Shown here one piece after another: positions 23,517 through 31,529 of a stretch of 34,758 bases of DNA. Position 1 is the stretch's first letter. The number at the start of each line of letters is the position of its first letter. Made by a program: the position numbers and the translations under genes. Under the pieces are notes generated by a model. It was given only the letters and a program-made list of their open reading frames with translations. It made no database searches and was not told the DNA's origin. The stretch covers positions 1 through 34,758 of the forward strand of contig NZ_VCKX01000115.1 of the NCBI RefSeq assembly GCF_005889725.1, written 5' to 3'. The stretch comes from Nonomuraea zeae. Its GTDB lineage: Bacteria > Actinomycetota > Actinomycetes > Streptosporangiales > Streptosporangiaceae.

Positions 23517-24442
23517 CAGGCGTTCTCCAACTGGATCCTGGGGTCGAGGTACACGTAGAGCACGTCGACCAGCAGGTTGAGCAGGATGTAGCAGACCGTG
23601 ATCACGGTCAGGACGGCCTCGACCACGGCGTAGTCGCGGAAGGTGATCGAGTCGACCAGCAGCGAGCCGATCCCGGGCCAGGCGAAGATCACCTCGACGA
23701 TGACGCCGTTGGCGATGAAGTAGCCCATGAGCAGGCCCAGCATGGTCACCACCGGGACCAGCGTGTTGCGCAGCACGTGGATGTAGAAGACCACCCGGTG
23801 GCTCAGCCCCTTGGCGTGCGCCGTGCGGACGTAGTCCTGGTTCATCTCCTCGAGGATCCCGGTCCGGACGAGCCGGCCCAGCCACCCCACGAACGGCAGC
23901 GCCAGCGTCAGCGCGGGCAGCAGCAGGCTGACCATGCTCCCGTCGGCCGTGCTGGGCAGGATCTGCAGCCAGCGCGCGAAGATCAGCGACAGCATGATGC
24001 CGATCCAGAAGGGCGGCAGCGCCTGCCCGACCAGCGAGGACACCGAGACGAGGTGGTCGGCCCAGGTGTTCGCGCGCCGGGCGGCGAACGAGCCGGCCGC
24101 GAAGCCCAGCGCGATCGTGATCACCATCGCCCACGCGGACAGGGTCAGCGTCGGGCCGAGCCGTTCCATGGTGGCGTCCAGGGCGCTGACGCCCTGCCGC
24201 CAGGACTGGCCGAAGTCGAGGGTGACGACGTGCCGCAGGTGGTCGAAGTACTGGACGATCAGCGGGTCGCGGAGCCCGAGCTGGGCGCGCAGCGTCTCCA
24301 GCGCCTCGGGCGTGGCCTGGCTGCCGAGGATCAGCTCGGCCGGGTCGCCGGGCAGCACGCGCAACGCGATGAAGACGATCGTGATGGCGCCCCAGATCTG
24401 GAGCAGCGCCTGGGCGAGCCGCCGGCCGAGGAAGGCGGTCAT
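23516..24442 (-). CDS. ABC transporter permease (DppB/OppB-like)
   Basis: A 308-residue permease with a first helix at FLGRRLAQALLQIWGAITIV, then the family's LPGDPAELILG, a large extracytoplasmic loop, and the EAA motif in NQDYVRTAHAKGLSHRVVFY. It ends DVLYVYLDPRIQLENA, typical of DppB. Its ATG overlaps the LacI stop as ATGA, which is unusual because the repressor gene is inside the operon it probably controls. Confidence 0.93.
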   Translation of the reverse strand: MTAFLGRRLAQALLQIWGAITIVFIALRVLPGDPAELILGSQATPEALETLRAQLGLRDPLIVQYFDHLRHVVTLDFGQSWRQGVSALDATMERLGPTLTLSAWAMVITIALGFAAGSFAARRANTWADHLVSVSSLVGQALPPFWIGIMLSLIFARWLQILPSTADGSMVSLLLPALTLALPFVGWLGRLVRTGILEEMNQDYVRTAHAKGLSHRVVFYIHVLRNTLVPVVTMLGLLMGYFIANGVIVEVIFAWPGIGSLLVDSITFRDYAVVEAVLTVITVCYILLNLLVDVLYVYLDPRIQLENA

Positions 24443-25494
24443 GTGCCGCTCCCGCTGCTCGACGCCCGTACGACCAGGCGCGGCGGGAACAGGATCTGCT
24501 CGGGGGTCCCCTCGGCCGCCGTCCCCTTGAGCCGGCCCAGCATGTGGTCCACGGCGGACACGGCGATCTCGGCGGCGGGCAGCTCCACGGTGGTGAGCGA
24601 GGGGATCACGTAGGGGGCGAACGGGTGGCCGCCGTAGCCGACGACCCGGATGTCCTCGGGGATCCGCAACCCGGCCTCGTCGGCGACCCGGTAGACGCCG
24701 AGCGCGAAGTAGTCGTTGCCGGCCACGAACGCCATCGGCCGCTGCGCCGTCCGCACGACCTCTCTGACCAGCCGATACGCCTCGCTCGGGTCCCACGGCA
24801 TGGCGCTCTGCTCCAGCCGCCGGGTCGGCACCTTGATCATGGTGTCCGGCTCGACGGGCAGGCCGCTGTCGGCCATGGCCCGCCGGTAGCCCTCGACGCG
24901 GTCGGACACCGACGAGACGCCCAGATCCTCCTCCAGGAAGTAGATCTGCCGGGCGCCCTGCGCGATGGCGTGCCTGGCCGCCTCGTAGCCGCCCTGGACG
25001 TGGTCGACGCCCACCAGGTCGGTGTTCAGCTCCGGCACGTCACGGTTGATCAGCACGACCGGGACCCCGGCCGCCCTGAAACGCCGCCAGTGGTCGGCGC
25101 CCTCCTGCACCGTCACCACGAGCACCCCGTCCACGCCGCGGCGCAGCAGTTCCTCGGCCGCGCGCCGCTCGTTGGCCAGGCTCTCCTCGGTCGCCATCAG
25201 CAGTAAGGAGTAGCCGTGCCGCCGGCAGCGCTGCTCCATCCCGCTGATGAGCTGGGCGTAGAAGGGGTTGGACGGGTTGGTGATCACCATGCCGAGGGTG
25301 CTGGCCGAGCCCAGGACCAGCGACCTGGCCGTGGAGTTCGGCACGTAGCCGAGCCGCTCGGCCTCGGCCTTGACCCGGTTCCGCGTCTCCACGCCGACGC
25401 TGTCCTTGTCGGCGAGCGCCCTGGAGACGGTGTTCACCGAGACGCCGAGGCTCTCGGCGATGTCCTTCAGTGTGGTACGGCGTGCCTCACGCAT
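24439..25494 (-). CDS. LacI-family repressor, encoded inside the transporter operon
   Basis: A 351-residue regulator. The N-terminal helix-turn-helix is TLKDIAESLGVSVNTVSRAL, with the hinge helix at PNSTARSLVLG. The periplasmic-binding-protein-like ligand domain follows, with the conserved NPFYAQLISGME and VVGYGGHPFAPYVIPSLTTV. I prefer the ATG at 25494 with GGGAG before it; an ATG ten codons upstream is possible. A TTA leucine codon occurs at about residue 97 (bases 25204-25206), so in a bldA-using actinomycete its translation may depend on the rare TTA tRNA. Its likely operator is the palindrome at 28442-28459. The gene lies 33 bases after the binding-protein gene and overlaps the permease gene. 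Confidence 0.93.
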   Translation of the reverse strand: MREARRTTLKDIAESLGVSVNTVSRALADKDSVGVETRNRVKAEAERLGYVPNSTARSLVLGSASTLGMVITNPSNPFYAQLISGMEQRCRRHGYSLLLMATEESLANERRAAEELLRRGVDGVLVVTVQEGADHWRRFRAAGVPVVLINRDVPELNTDLVGVDHVQGGYEAARHAIAQGARQIYFLEEDLGVSSVSDRVEGYRRAMADSGLPVEPDTMIKVPTRRLEQSAMPWDPSEAYRLVREVVRTAQRPMAFVAGNDYFALGVYRVADEAGLRIPEDIRVVGYGGHPFAPYVIPSLTTVELPAAEIAVSAVDHMLGRLKGTAAEGTPEQILFPPRLVVRASSSGSGT

Positions 25495-25527
25495 GGCGCT
25501 CCCGGACTCTGTGTGGTTCCACATGGA

Positions 25528-27075
25528 TCACCCGGCGGTGGACACCGTGCGGAACTCGGGCTGGCTGTTGGCCGCGGGGACGAATCCCGCCACGGTGGAA
25601 CGCAGCCCGTACGTGCTGGACAGCGCCGCGGGGAAGACGCCGACCGCGTCACGCCAGATGATCTCGCATGCCCGGCCGTACAACGACTTGCGCTCCTCCT
25701 GGTCGGAGGTCGATTTGGCCTTGGCGAGAATGCCGTCCAGCTCCTTGTTCCGGTAACCCATCCGGTTGGCCTCGCTGGTGTAGAGCCGGCCGAGGGTGTA
25801 GTCGGCGTCGCCCGTGGTCACGGTGTTGACCTGGAGCTCGATGTCCCAGTCGAGGGCGGTCAGCCGCTTGAGCCAGGCCGCCTTCTCGATCTGCTGCGGC
25901 TCGACGACGACGCCGACCTTGGCCCAGGCCGAGATGATCGACTGAGCCAGCTCGGTCGCCAGCGGTCCCGTGTCCTTGAACCACATCATCGAGGTGCGGA
26001 TCCCGGAGCCGAATCCGGCCTCGGCCAGCTCGCGCTTGGCCAGGTCGGGGTCGTACTCGTAGGGCTGCTGGGGCGCGTGGCCGAAGACGGCGGACGGGAT
26101 GGGGGCGTCCATGACGGCGGCGGCGTCGCCGTACAGGCTGGAGACGATGCCCTTGACGTCCAGCGCGTGGTGCAGCGCGCGGCGCACGCGCGGGTCGGAG
26201 AACGGCTTCCTGCCGCAGTTGAACCAGGCGAGGAAGTAGTTCACGCCCGGCTTGCTCTCGACCTTCACCCCGTTGACGCCGCCGAGCCGCTTGAGCTCGT
26301 CGGGCGGGATGATCCAGGTGACGTCCACCTCGCCGTTCTGCAGCGAGGTCATGCGGGTGGAGGCCTCGGGGATGTACGGCAGGCGCAGGCCCGCCAGCTT
26401 GGACGCGCCGCCCCAGTAGGAAGGGGAGGGCTTGAGCACGAGCTGCGACGACGGGGTGAACGACTCGACCGCGAACGGTCCGCTGCCGACCGGCTTGCGC
26501 GACAGGTCGCCCTTGCCGATCTGGGCGGCGGGCAGGATGAACGCGAGCGTCAGGTTCACCAGCATGGTCCCGAGCGGATCCTTGGTGGTGATCCGGACGG
26601 TCTTGGCGTCGGGCGCCTCGATCGCCGACACCCCGGACCACAGGGGCTTCTGCGGGCCGTCGGACGCGGCCAGCCGCTCCAGCGACGCCTTGACGTCGGC
26701 CGAGGTCAGCTTGCTGCCGTCGTGGAAGACGACGTCCTCGCGGAGGGTGAACTCCCACGTCCTGTCGTCGGGCTGGCGCCACGAGGTGGCCAGGCGCGGC
26801 CCGAGCCGCTCGCCGTCCCTGGCGACCAGCGTGTCGTAGATCTGCCGGTTGGCCAGGAGTGACGCCTCGTCCACCGCGCTGGCCCCGTGCGGGTCCAGGT
26901 CGTTGATCGCCTGGTAGAAAGCGGCGCTGAGCGCTCGCTCGGTCCCCGCGGCCGACCCCGTCGCCGGGCCGCCAGGGGCGCACCCGGAGACCAGGGCGGG
27001 GAGGGAGGCGCCGGCGACCCCGGCTCCCAGGAGGGTCAGGAACTGCCGCCTGCCCACTCCCTCCAGTGCTGTCAT
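25528..27075 (-). CDS. Extracellular solute-binding lipoprotein, family 5
   Basis: A 515-residue SBP_bac_5 protein. The N-terminus RRQFLTLLGAGVAG is a Tat-type signal ending in the lipobox LVSGC, so Cys32 should be lipidated and the protein anchored outside the membrane. The body shows family-5 landmarks: RQIYDTLVARDGERLGPRLA, WEFTLREDVVFHDGSKLTSA, PVGSGPFAVESFTPSSQLVL, DPRVRRALHHALD and PYEYDPDLAKRELAEAGFG. Family-5 proteins bind peptides, opines or oligosaccharides; the ligand here is unknown. GAGAGGAAC precedes the ATG. The LacI partner and the companion beta-sandwich-like proteins favour a carbohydrate or plant-derived ligand, but that is inference. Confidence 0.94.
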   Translation of the reverse strand: MTALEGVGRRQFLTLLGAGVAGASLPALVSGCAPGGPATGSAAGTERALSAAFYQAINDLDPHGASAVDEASLLANRQIYDTLVARDGERLGPRLATSWRQPDDRTWEFTLREDVVFHDGSKLTSADVKASLERLAASDGPQKPLWSGVSAIEAPDAKTVRITTKDPLGTMLVNLTLAFILPAAQIGKGDLSRKPVGSGPFAVESFTPSSQLVLKPSPSYWGGASKLAGLRLPYIPEASTRMTSLQNGEVDVTWIIPPDELKRLGGVNGVKVESKPGVNYFLAWFNCGRKPFSDPRVRRALHHALDVKGIVSSLYGDAAAVMDAPIPSAVFGHAPQQPYEYDPDLAKRELAEAGFGSGIRTSMMWFKDTGPLATELAQSIISAWAKVGVVVEPQQIEKAAWLKRLTALDWDIELQVNTVTTGDADYTLGRLYTSEANRMGYRNKELDGILAKAKSTSDQEERKSLYGRACEIIWRDAVGVFPAALSSTYGLRSTVAGFVPAANSQPEFRTVSTAG

Positions 27076-27088
27076 GTCCGTTCCTCTC

Positions 27089-27439
27089 TCAGCTCTTGAG
27101 CGCCAGGTAGATCAGCACCTTCGCCTTGGGGCCGCCGCCGGTCAGCGTCGCCCTCAGGCGCAGCCAGTGACCGAACTCGCGCACCCGCAGGGACACCAGC
27201 CCCGGCTCCGTGGCCAGCCGCTCGGTGCTCTCGTCGTCGTCGCACCAGTGCAGGCCGTCAGGGGAGATCTGGGCGGTCAGGCGCAGTGTGGGCTCCTCGC
27301 CCTCCAGGGCCAGGGTCCGGACGAACCAGCGGGCTTCCGCCGCCCAGCCCGCCTCGTACGGCTCGGTCGTGAAATCCGCGGAAAAAGTGGTGTTGCGCTC
27401 CAGAACCGCGGTAAGAGCGTGCCTCATGCCGGTGTTCAC
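27089..27439 (-). CDS. Small uncharacterised protein of the transporter operon
   Basis: A 116-residue protein without a signal peptide or membrane segment. It is beta-rich with many Glu and Trp (EARWFVRTLALEGEEPTLRL, then DGLHWCDDDESTE), ending RATLTGGGPKAKVLIYLALK. The GTG at 27439 overlaps the previous stop as GTGA; an internal ATG at 27427 is the alternative. I recognise no family. Strict coupling to the gene before it and to the binding protein after it suggests that it acts in the same process, perhaps as a carbohydrate-recognition or enzyme accessory domain. Confidence 0.78.
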   Translation of the reverse strand: MNTGMRHALTAVLERNTTFSADFTTEPYEAGWAAEARWFVRTLALEGEEPTLRLTAQISPDGLHWCDDDESTERLATEPGLVSLRVREFGHWLRLRATLTGGGPKAKVLIYLALKS

Positions 27440-28419
27440 CAATCCACGGAAATCAGTGCGGAATCAAGGAAAAGGAAATTGCGTACCGGAGAATGGGTGC
27501 GCACGCTCACGTAGAAGTTGAGCAGGTTCTCCAGGCCGTCGTACTTGTCGGCGTAGGCCGGCACCGGGATCTGGCGCATGTCCATGACCCGGTCATTCAC
27601 CTGGAGCTCGATATTCGTCCGCGTCCTGGTGTCGAACTGCCAGCGCAGGTAGTGCCAATTGACCTTGGTCGGGACCTCGTTGTAGCAGAGGTACTGAGGC
27701 TCCTCGTCGAACGGGTGCCAGTCCTCGGGGCGGAAGGCGGTGAAGTCCTCGACCGGCGAGAGGTTCTCCTGGTTGTGCAGGTTCTCCTTGGGCGTCGGCT
27801 CGGGCACCACGGGGTAGATCCAGCGCCTGGTGAACCGGTTGTCCAGGTCGGTGTTCTGGTAGCGGGCCACGCAGTGGTAGCGGACGCCCTCGCCGTCGCA
27901 CAGGTCCGTGGCCACGGTGAACGCCCCGAACTGGGCCTCGGACGGGTGCGAGTTCGCATCCCATTCGACGTCGCCGAAGCTGTTGCCGAGCGAGGAGTCG
28001 GCCGTGGCCGCCTCGCTCTTGTAGGTGAAGTACGTCTCGAACTGCACGACCCCGCGCTGGGCCATGGTCAGCCGCCGGATCGCGACCGCGGTGTGGCCGG
28101 TCACCGGGCGGGTGGCCACCTTGAGCGCGTAATTCCCGCTCATCGCGGCATGCGTGCCGATGTCGAAGAAATCGCACGAGCTGAGCTGCGGCGGCCGGAA
28201 GTCGCGCATGTGCACGTCGACCGTGTCGAGATTTCCGTGGCCGTCGTGATTGCCGATGAGTTCGCACCAGCCGTGCGTTCCGGTGTTGAACTCGTCGAAG
28301 GCGAGAATGCGGGGGAGCGGATTGAACTTGGACAGCTTCGGATCGGCCGCGATCAGTGCGCGGCGCAGATCCTCGGCGGGGGCATGGGTGGTCTCCACGC
28401 TCAAGGGCGTCCTTCCCAT
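27436..28419 (-). CDS. Uncharacterised beta-sandwich-like protein, first gene of the transporter operon (DUF6772-like?)
   Basis: A 327-residue protein with no signal peptide. It begins its conserved part with NPLPRILAFDEFNTGTHGWC, the F-D-x-F ... G-x-x-G-W pattern common in concanavalin-type jelly rolls. Further strands include GNYALKVATRPVTGHTAVAI, VVQFETYFTYKSE and WHYLRWQFDTRTRTNIELQV. It may belong to the family labelled DUF6772, a recollection I could not check. No catalytic motif is evident. The ATG at 28419 has only a weak AGG nearby. A TTG six codons in follows GGAAGGA and could be the real start. It lies directly behind the LacI-type operator, so it is the most inducible gene of the operon. 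Confidence 0.82.
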   Translation of the reverse strand: MGRTPLSVETTHAPAEDLRRALIAADPKLSKFNPLPRILAFDEFNTGTHGWCELIGNHDGHGNLDTVDVHMRDFRPPQLSSCDFFDIGTHAAMSGNYALKVATRPVTGHTAVAIRRLTMAQRGVVQFETYFTYKSEAATADSSLGNSFGDVEWDANSHPSEAQFGAFTVATDLCDGEGVRYHCVARYQNTDLDNRFTRRWIYPVVPEPTPKENLHNQENLSPVEDFTAFRPEDWHPFDEEPQYLCYNEVPTKVNWHYLRWQFDTRTRTNIELQVNDRVMDMRQIPVPAYADKYDGLENLLNFYVSVRTHSPVRNFLFLDSALISVDW

Positions 28420-28441
28420 CGAAAATTACCTGGGGAGGATG

Positions 28442-28459
28442 AACGTTCACGTGAACGTT
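28442..28459. promoter_or_regulatory. Perfect 18-bp palindrome, probable LacI operator
   Basis: AACGTTCACGTGAACGTT is fully self-complementary and lies 23 bases upstream of the first gene of the operon, about 18-35 bases after the -10 box on the minus strand. Its length and symmetry match LacI-family sites. The operon encodes a single LacI protein, the obvious binder. Confidence 0.8.
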
Positions 28460-28476
28460 AATTCCAGGTTTCGAGG

Positions 28477-28506
28477 ACGCTAACTTGCCACATCTGTGGA
28501 TGTCAA
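28477..28506 (-). promoter_or_regulatory. Sigma-70-type promoter of the transporter operon
   Basis: On the minus strand a consensus TTGACA (28501-28506) and a TAGCGT -10 box (28477-28482) are separated by 18 bases. Transcription would start near 28470 and run straight into the palindrome at 28442-28459, a good position for repression. Confidence 0.6.
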
Positions 28507-28630
28507 GGGATTGGGGCGACATAACCGGACACACGGCGCTCTCCTGCCCGTGCCCGGCCGAAAACCACCCGAACGGATCCACCGGATCGCCGGGCAGGGC
28601 GAGCGGCTGGCCGATAACCTCCCATGGGGG

Positions 28631-28657
28631 GATAATCACCTAAACATACGGATGTTT
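28631..28657 (+). promoter_or_regulatory. GATAAT box and AAACAT-N4-ATGTTT operator candidate
   Basis: A GATAAT -10-like box (28631-28636) is followed by the inverted repeat AAACAT (28642-28647) and ATGTTT (28652-28657). It lies 38 bases before the leader ORF of the dioxygenase genes. No good -35 is seen. A repressor-controlled start here is inferred. Confidence 0.4.
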
Positions 28658-28694
28658 GACACCAGCCGGCATCCCGTTGACCAGGAGTGTTGCC

Positions 28695-28736
28695 ATGAAG
28701 CACGTGAAGTGCACCGGACGGGGCGGTGCGACATGA
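28695..28736 (+). CDS. 13-codon leader ORF coupled to the dioxygenase gene
   Basis: AGGAG lies seven bases before an ATG that opens MKHVKCTGRGGAT and stops at a TGA overlapping the ATG of the dioxygenase (ATGA). The dioxygenase start itself has only a weak GGGGCGG site, so ribosomes probably arrive through this leader. It could serve simple coupling or attenuation. The peptide has no run of one amino acid typical of a classical attenuator. Confidence 0.6.
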   Translation: MKHVKCTGRGGAT

Positions 28737-29596
28737 CGCAGACCTCGCGTCCGACCCTGACCCGGGTGTTGAGCCAGGTGAACGGGCCCGACCCGCGCCT
28801 GAACGAGATCGTCTCCGCCCTGGTCGCCCACCTGCACGCCTTCGTCGAGGAGGTACGCCCCACCGAGCGGGAGTGGCTCGCCGGGCTGGACTTCCTCGTC
28901 GAGACCGGGAAGATGTGCACGCCGGAGCGCAACGAGCTCATCCTGCTGTCCGACATGCTCGGCCTCACCACGGCGGTCGACGACGTCAACCACGTCGGCC
29001 CGGACAACATGACCCCTTCCTCCGTGGAGGGCCCGTTCCACTCGCCGGCGCCCGAGCGCGACCTGGGCGCCTGGATCAGCACCGGCCCCGAGCGGCACCG
29101 GGCGGTCCCGACGGTGGTCCACGGGCAGGTGCTCGACTGCGACGGGACCCCGCTGCCCGGCGCGCACGTGGACCTGTGGCAGGCCGACGACGCCGGCCTG
29201 TACGACACGCAGGACGCCGCCCAGGACCCCGGCAACCTGCGCGGCCTGTTCACCACCGACGCCGACGGCCGCTACTGGTTCCGCACGATCCGGCCCAGCA
29301 GCTACCCGGTGCCCACCGACGGCACCGGCGGCCGGCTGCTGAGCGCCATCGGCCGCCATCCCATGCGCCCCGCGCACCTGCACTACCGGGTCACCGCCGC
29401 CGGCTACCGGCCGCTGACCACCCACGTCTTCCTGGCCGGCGACCCCTACCTGGACTCCGACGCCGCGTACGCGGTGAAGGAGGAGCTGATCTGCCGCCCG
29501 CGGGAGCGCACCGGCGGGTGGGAGATGGACGGCCCGTACGAGGAGATCGAGTTCGATCTCAAGCTGGTCCCGCTCGACTGGAAGGACGGACGATGA
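28733..29596 (+). CDS. Intradiol ring-cleavage dioxygenase (catechol / hydroxyquinol 1,2-dioxygenase type)
   Basis: A 287-residue non-haem iron enzyme. Residues about 20-95 form the helical dimerisation domain (Dioxygenase_N), and the rest is the intradiol catalytic beta-sandwich. Predicted Fe(III) ligands are Tyr157 (AGLYDTQ), Tyr191 (SSYPVPTDG), His215 and His217 (RPAHLHYRV). The PSSVEGPFHSPAP and GAHVDLWQADDAGLYD segments are family landmarks. It opens the aromatic ring of a catechol or 1,2,4-benzenetriol between the hydroxyls; hydroxyquinol-type is my best guess from length and overall similarity. Its start overlaps the leader ORF and its stop overlaps the FAH-family gene, so the three are coupled. 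No maleylacetate reductase or muconate-pathway gene is adjacent, so the pathway here is partial. Confidence 0.92.
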   Translation: MTQTSRPTLTRVLSQVNGPDPRLNEIVSALVAHLHAFVEEVRPTEREWLAGLDFLVETGKMCTPERNELILLSDMLGLTTAVDDVNHVGPDNMTPSSVEGPFHSPAPERDLGAWISTGPERHRAVPTVVHGQVLDCDGTPLPGAHVDLWQADDAGLYDTQDAAQDPGNLRGLFTTDADGRYWFRTIRPSSYPVPTDGTGGRLLSAIGRHPMRPAHLHYRVTAAGYRPLTTHVFLAGDPYLDSDAAYAVKEELICRPRERTGGWEMDGPYEEIEFDLKLVPLDWKDGR

Positions 29597-30414
29597 AGCT
29601 CGCAGGAGTGCGGCTCCCGGGGGACGACACGGTGCACGTCGCCCGCCTGGACGGCGACGCCGTCCTGGTGGTGACCGACGTGGCCCGGTTCTGGGCGGAC
29701 GCGCGCGGCTGGACGGCGAAGGCCGCCCAGCTCCAGGGCGTGGGCGTGCCTGCCGGGTCGGTGAGCTTCGCGCCGCCGGTGCCGCCGTCGGCGCGGGTGG
29801 TGTGCGTCGGGCTGAACTACCGGGCGCACGCCGCCGAGGGCTCCTTCGAGGTGCCCGCCCACCCGACGCTGTTCGGCCGGTGGACGGCCTCGCTCAGCGT
29901 CGGCGGCGTCCCCGCGCCCGTGCCGTCCGGCGAGGCGGGCCTGGACTGGGAGGGCGAGGTGGCCGCGTACGTGGCCGAGCCGCTGCGCGACGCCGACGCC
30001 GAGACGGCGGAGGCGGCCGTGCTGGGCTACTCGACCTTCAACGACCTGACCGCCCGCCGCGCCCAGAAGCTCACCACGCAGTGGACGCTCGGCAAGAACG
30101 GCGACCGCAGCGGGCCCATGGGCCCGATCGTCACCGCCGACGAGGTGGGCGGCCTGCGCGACGGGCTGAGCGTGCGGACCCGGGTCAACGGCACGACCGT
30201 CCAGGACGGCAACACCCGCGACATGATCTTCGGCGTCGGCGAGGTGCTGTCCCTGATCAGCCGCACCTTCACGCTCAACCCCGGCGACGTCATCGCCACC
30301 GGCACCCCCGACGGCGTCGGCTACGTCCGCACCCCGCCGTGGCTGCTCCAGCCGGGAGACGTCGTCGAGGTCGAGATCGACCGGCTCGGCACCCTGCGCA
30401 CCCCCATCGCCTGA
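29593..30414 (+). CDS. Fumarylacetoacetate hydrolase-family enzyme
   Basis: A 273-residue FAH-fold enzyme. The metal site is visible as Glu120 and Glu122 (LDWEGEVAAYV) and Asp151 (GYSTFNDLTARR). The segments VVCVGLNYRAHA, QWTLGKNGDRSGPMGP, NGTTVQDGNTRDMIF and PGDVIATGTPDGVGY are conserved in the family. Members hydrolyse or decarboxylate acylpyruvates and related ring-cleavage products with a divalent metal. Translational coupling (ATGA) to the intradiol dioxygenase suggests that it processes the opened ring, though intradiol products are not the classical FAH substrates. That pairing is worth attention. It ends in a convergent terminator shared with the TetR gene. Confidence 0.92.
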   Translation: MKLAGVRLPGDDTVHVARLDGDAVLVVTDVARFWADARGWTAKAAQLQGVGVPAGSVSFAPPVPPSARVVCVGLNYRAHAAEGSFEVPAHPTLFGRWTASLSVGGVPAPVPSGEAGLDWEGEVAAYVAEPLRDADAETAEAAVLGYSTFNDLTARRAQKLTTQWTLGKNGDRSGPMGPIVTADEVGGLRDGLSVRTRVNGTTVQDGNTRDMIFGVGEVLSLISRTFTLNPGDVIATGTPDGVGYVRTPPWLLQPGDVVEVEIDRLGTLRTPIA

Positions 30415-30477
30415 CCGCCCTCACGCCGCCGCCGGGGACGCGCTCTGGTGTGAGGCGCCTGTCTCCGGCGGGTCAGG
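30410..30477. terminator. Convergent terminator with two stacked stems
   Basis: CCTGACC (30410-30416, including the FAH stop) pairs with GGTCAGG (30471-30477, including the TetR stop). Inside it CCTCAC (30419-30424) pairs with GTGAGG (30450-30455). Confidence 0.55.
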
Positions 30478-31096
30478 CTCGGGTGGCGTGGTCGAAGGCG
30501 GTCGCCAGCTCGGTGGCGCAGTGCTCCGGGTCGAGACCGTCGAGCAGCGGGCCGGCGGCGGCGTCGATGGCGGCGCGGACGGCCGTCGCCATCAGGCGCG
30601 CGTCGAGCGGCCGGAACGCGCCGGCCCGTACGCCCCGCTCGAACAGCTCGGCCAGCAGCGCCAGGGCGGTGTCCTCCGCGGAGCCCGGCGAGCCCGGCGA
30701 GTCCGGTGAGACGCCCGGCCGCGGCCGGGCGTTGAAGGCGATCTGCTGGACCGCCCGCACGTGCGCGGGGTGGGCCGCGACGAACTCCACGTTGGCGCGG
30801 ATGTAGGCGCTGAGCTGGGCCCGCGGGCCGTCCGCCGCCATGATCCTCGGGTGCATGTAGGCCGCGGCGTCGGCGATCACCGTGGTCAGCACCGCCGCGA
30901 GCAGGTCGTCCTTGGTGGCGAAGTGATAGGAGATCAGCCGCTTGCTGCTCAGCCCCGCGTGCCCGCAGATCGCCTCGAACGTCGTGGCCGCGTAGCCCTT
31001 CCCGGCCAGCACCTCGATCGTGGCCTGGACGATCTGCTCGCGCCTGGCCCTGGTCGCCTGGGCGCGGTCGCCGGTCCGAGGTGGAGACGCGGGCAT
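30473..31096 (-). CDS. TetR-family regulator
   Basis: A 207-residue repressor-type protein. The helix-turn-helix is REQIVQATIEVLAGKGYAATT, then FEAICGHAGLSSKRLISYHF and the typical ATKDDLLAAVL. The C-terminal ligand-binding helices are Ala-rich. A GGSPGSPG-like low-complexity loop (SPDSPGSPGSAED) sits near residue 130. AGGTG precedes the ATG. The gene follows a small membrane protein by 22 bases on the same strand. The palindrome in front of that gene is the likely operator, making this an autoregulated pair. Confidence 0.92.
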   Translation of the reverse strand: MPASPPRTGDRAQATRARREQIVQATIEVLAGKGYAATTFEAICGHAGLSSKRLISYHFATKDDLLAAVLTTVIADAAAYMHPRIMAADGPRAQLSAYIRANVEFVAAHPAHVRAVQQIAFNARPRPGVSPDSPGSPGSAEDTALALLAELFERGVRAGAFRPLDARLMATAVRAAIDAAAGPLLDGLDPEHCATELATAFDHATRA

Positions 31097-31118
31097 GTGA
31101 GCACCTTTCTGTACGCGC

Positions 31119-31529
31119 TCAGCCCAGCTTGCCAGGCTTGACGAACGCCCTGCGCATGGCGGCCTGGTTGGCGACCACGGCGACTCCCGCCAGCAGCAGG
31201 CCGATCACGCCCTGGTCGGCCTTCATCCACATCGGGTAGCCGCTGTCCGGGGCCACCAGGATCGCCAGCGCGCCGATCGGCGCGAGCGCCGAGATGACGC
31301 GGATCCGCACGTAGGCCGACCGCCTGCCCCGGCCGGCCTGCCTGACCAGGGACAACAGCCACAGGGACGCGAGCGCCACGGCGCCCCCGCGCACCCACAC
31401 CACCCAGTTCACCAGGTCGGGGCGGTCGCGCAGCAGCGCGGCGGCGACCAGCGTCGCCACCGCCAAGACCGCGACCGCCATGAACAGCTTCCTGATCAGC
31501 CCGAGCTGGGCCGGCACTGTTTTATCCAT
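31119..31529 (-). CDS. Small four-helix membrane protein paired with TetR regulator
   Basis: A 136-residue protein with predicted helices at about 13-33 (FMAVAVLAVATLVAAALL), 42-61, 77-95 and 105-123, linked by short basic loops (RQAGRGRRSAYVRIR). I recognise no specific family. The ATG lies two bases after a perfect palindrome on the coding strand and has no ribosome site. The TAATTA within the palindrome could be a -10 box eight bases upstream, so the mRNA may be leaderless. Co-transcription with the TetR gene suggests a locally regulated membrane stress or transport role. Confidence 0.78.
   Translation of the reverse strand: MDKTVPAQLGLIRKLFMAVAVLAVATLVAAALLRDRPDLVNWVVWVRGGAVALASLWLLSLVRQAGRGRRSAYVRIRVISALAPIGALAILVAPDSGYPMWMKADQGVIGLLLAGVAVVANQAAMRRAFVKPGKLG

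Noticed and set aside
25216..26862. A 548-codon plus-strand frame opposite the LacI and binding-protein genes
   Set aside because: It is a shadow of two well-supported genes and has no motif.
28496..28732. N-terminal extension of the dioxygenase by 79 codons
   Set aside because: The added residues match no family feature and overlap the promoter region. The ATG at 28733 begins the conserved protein and is coupled to the leader ORF.
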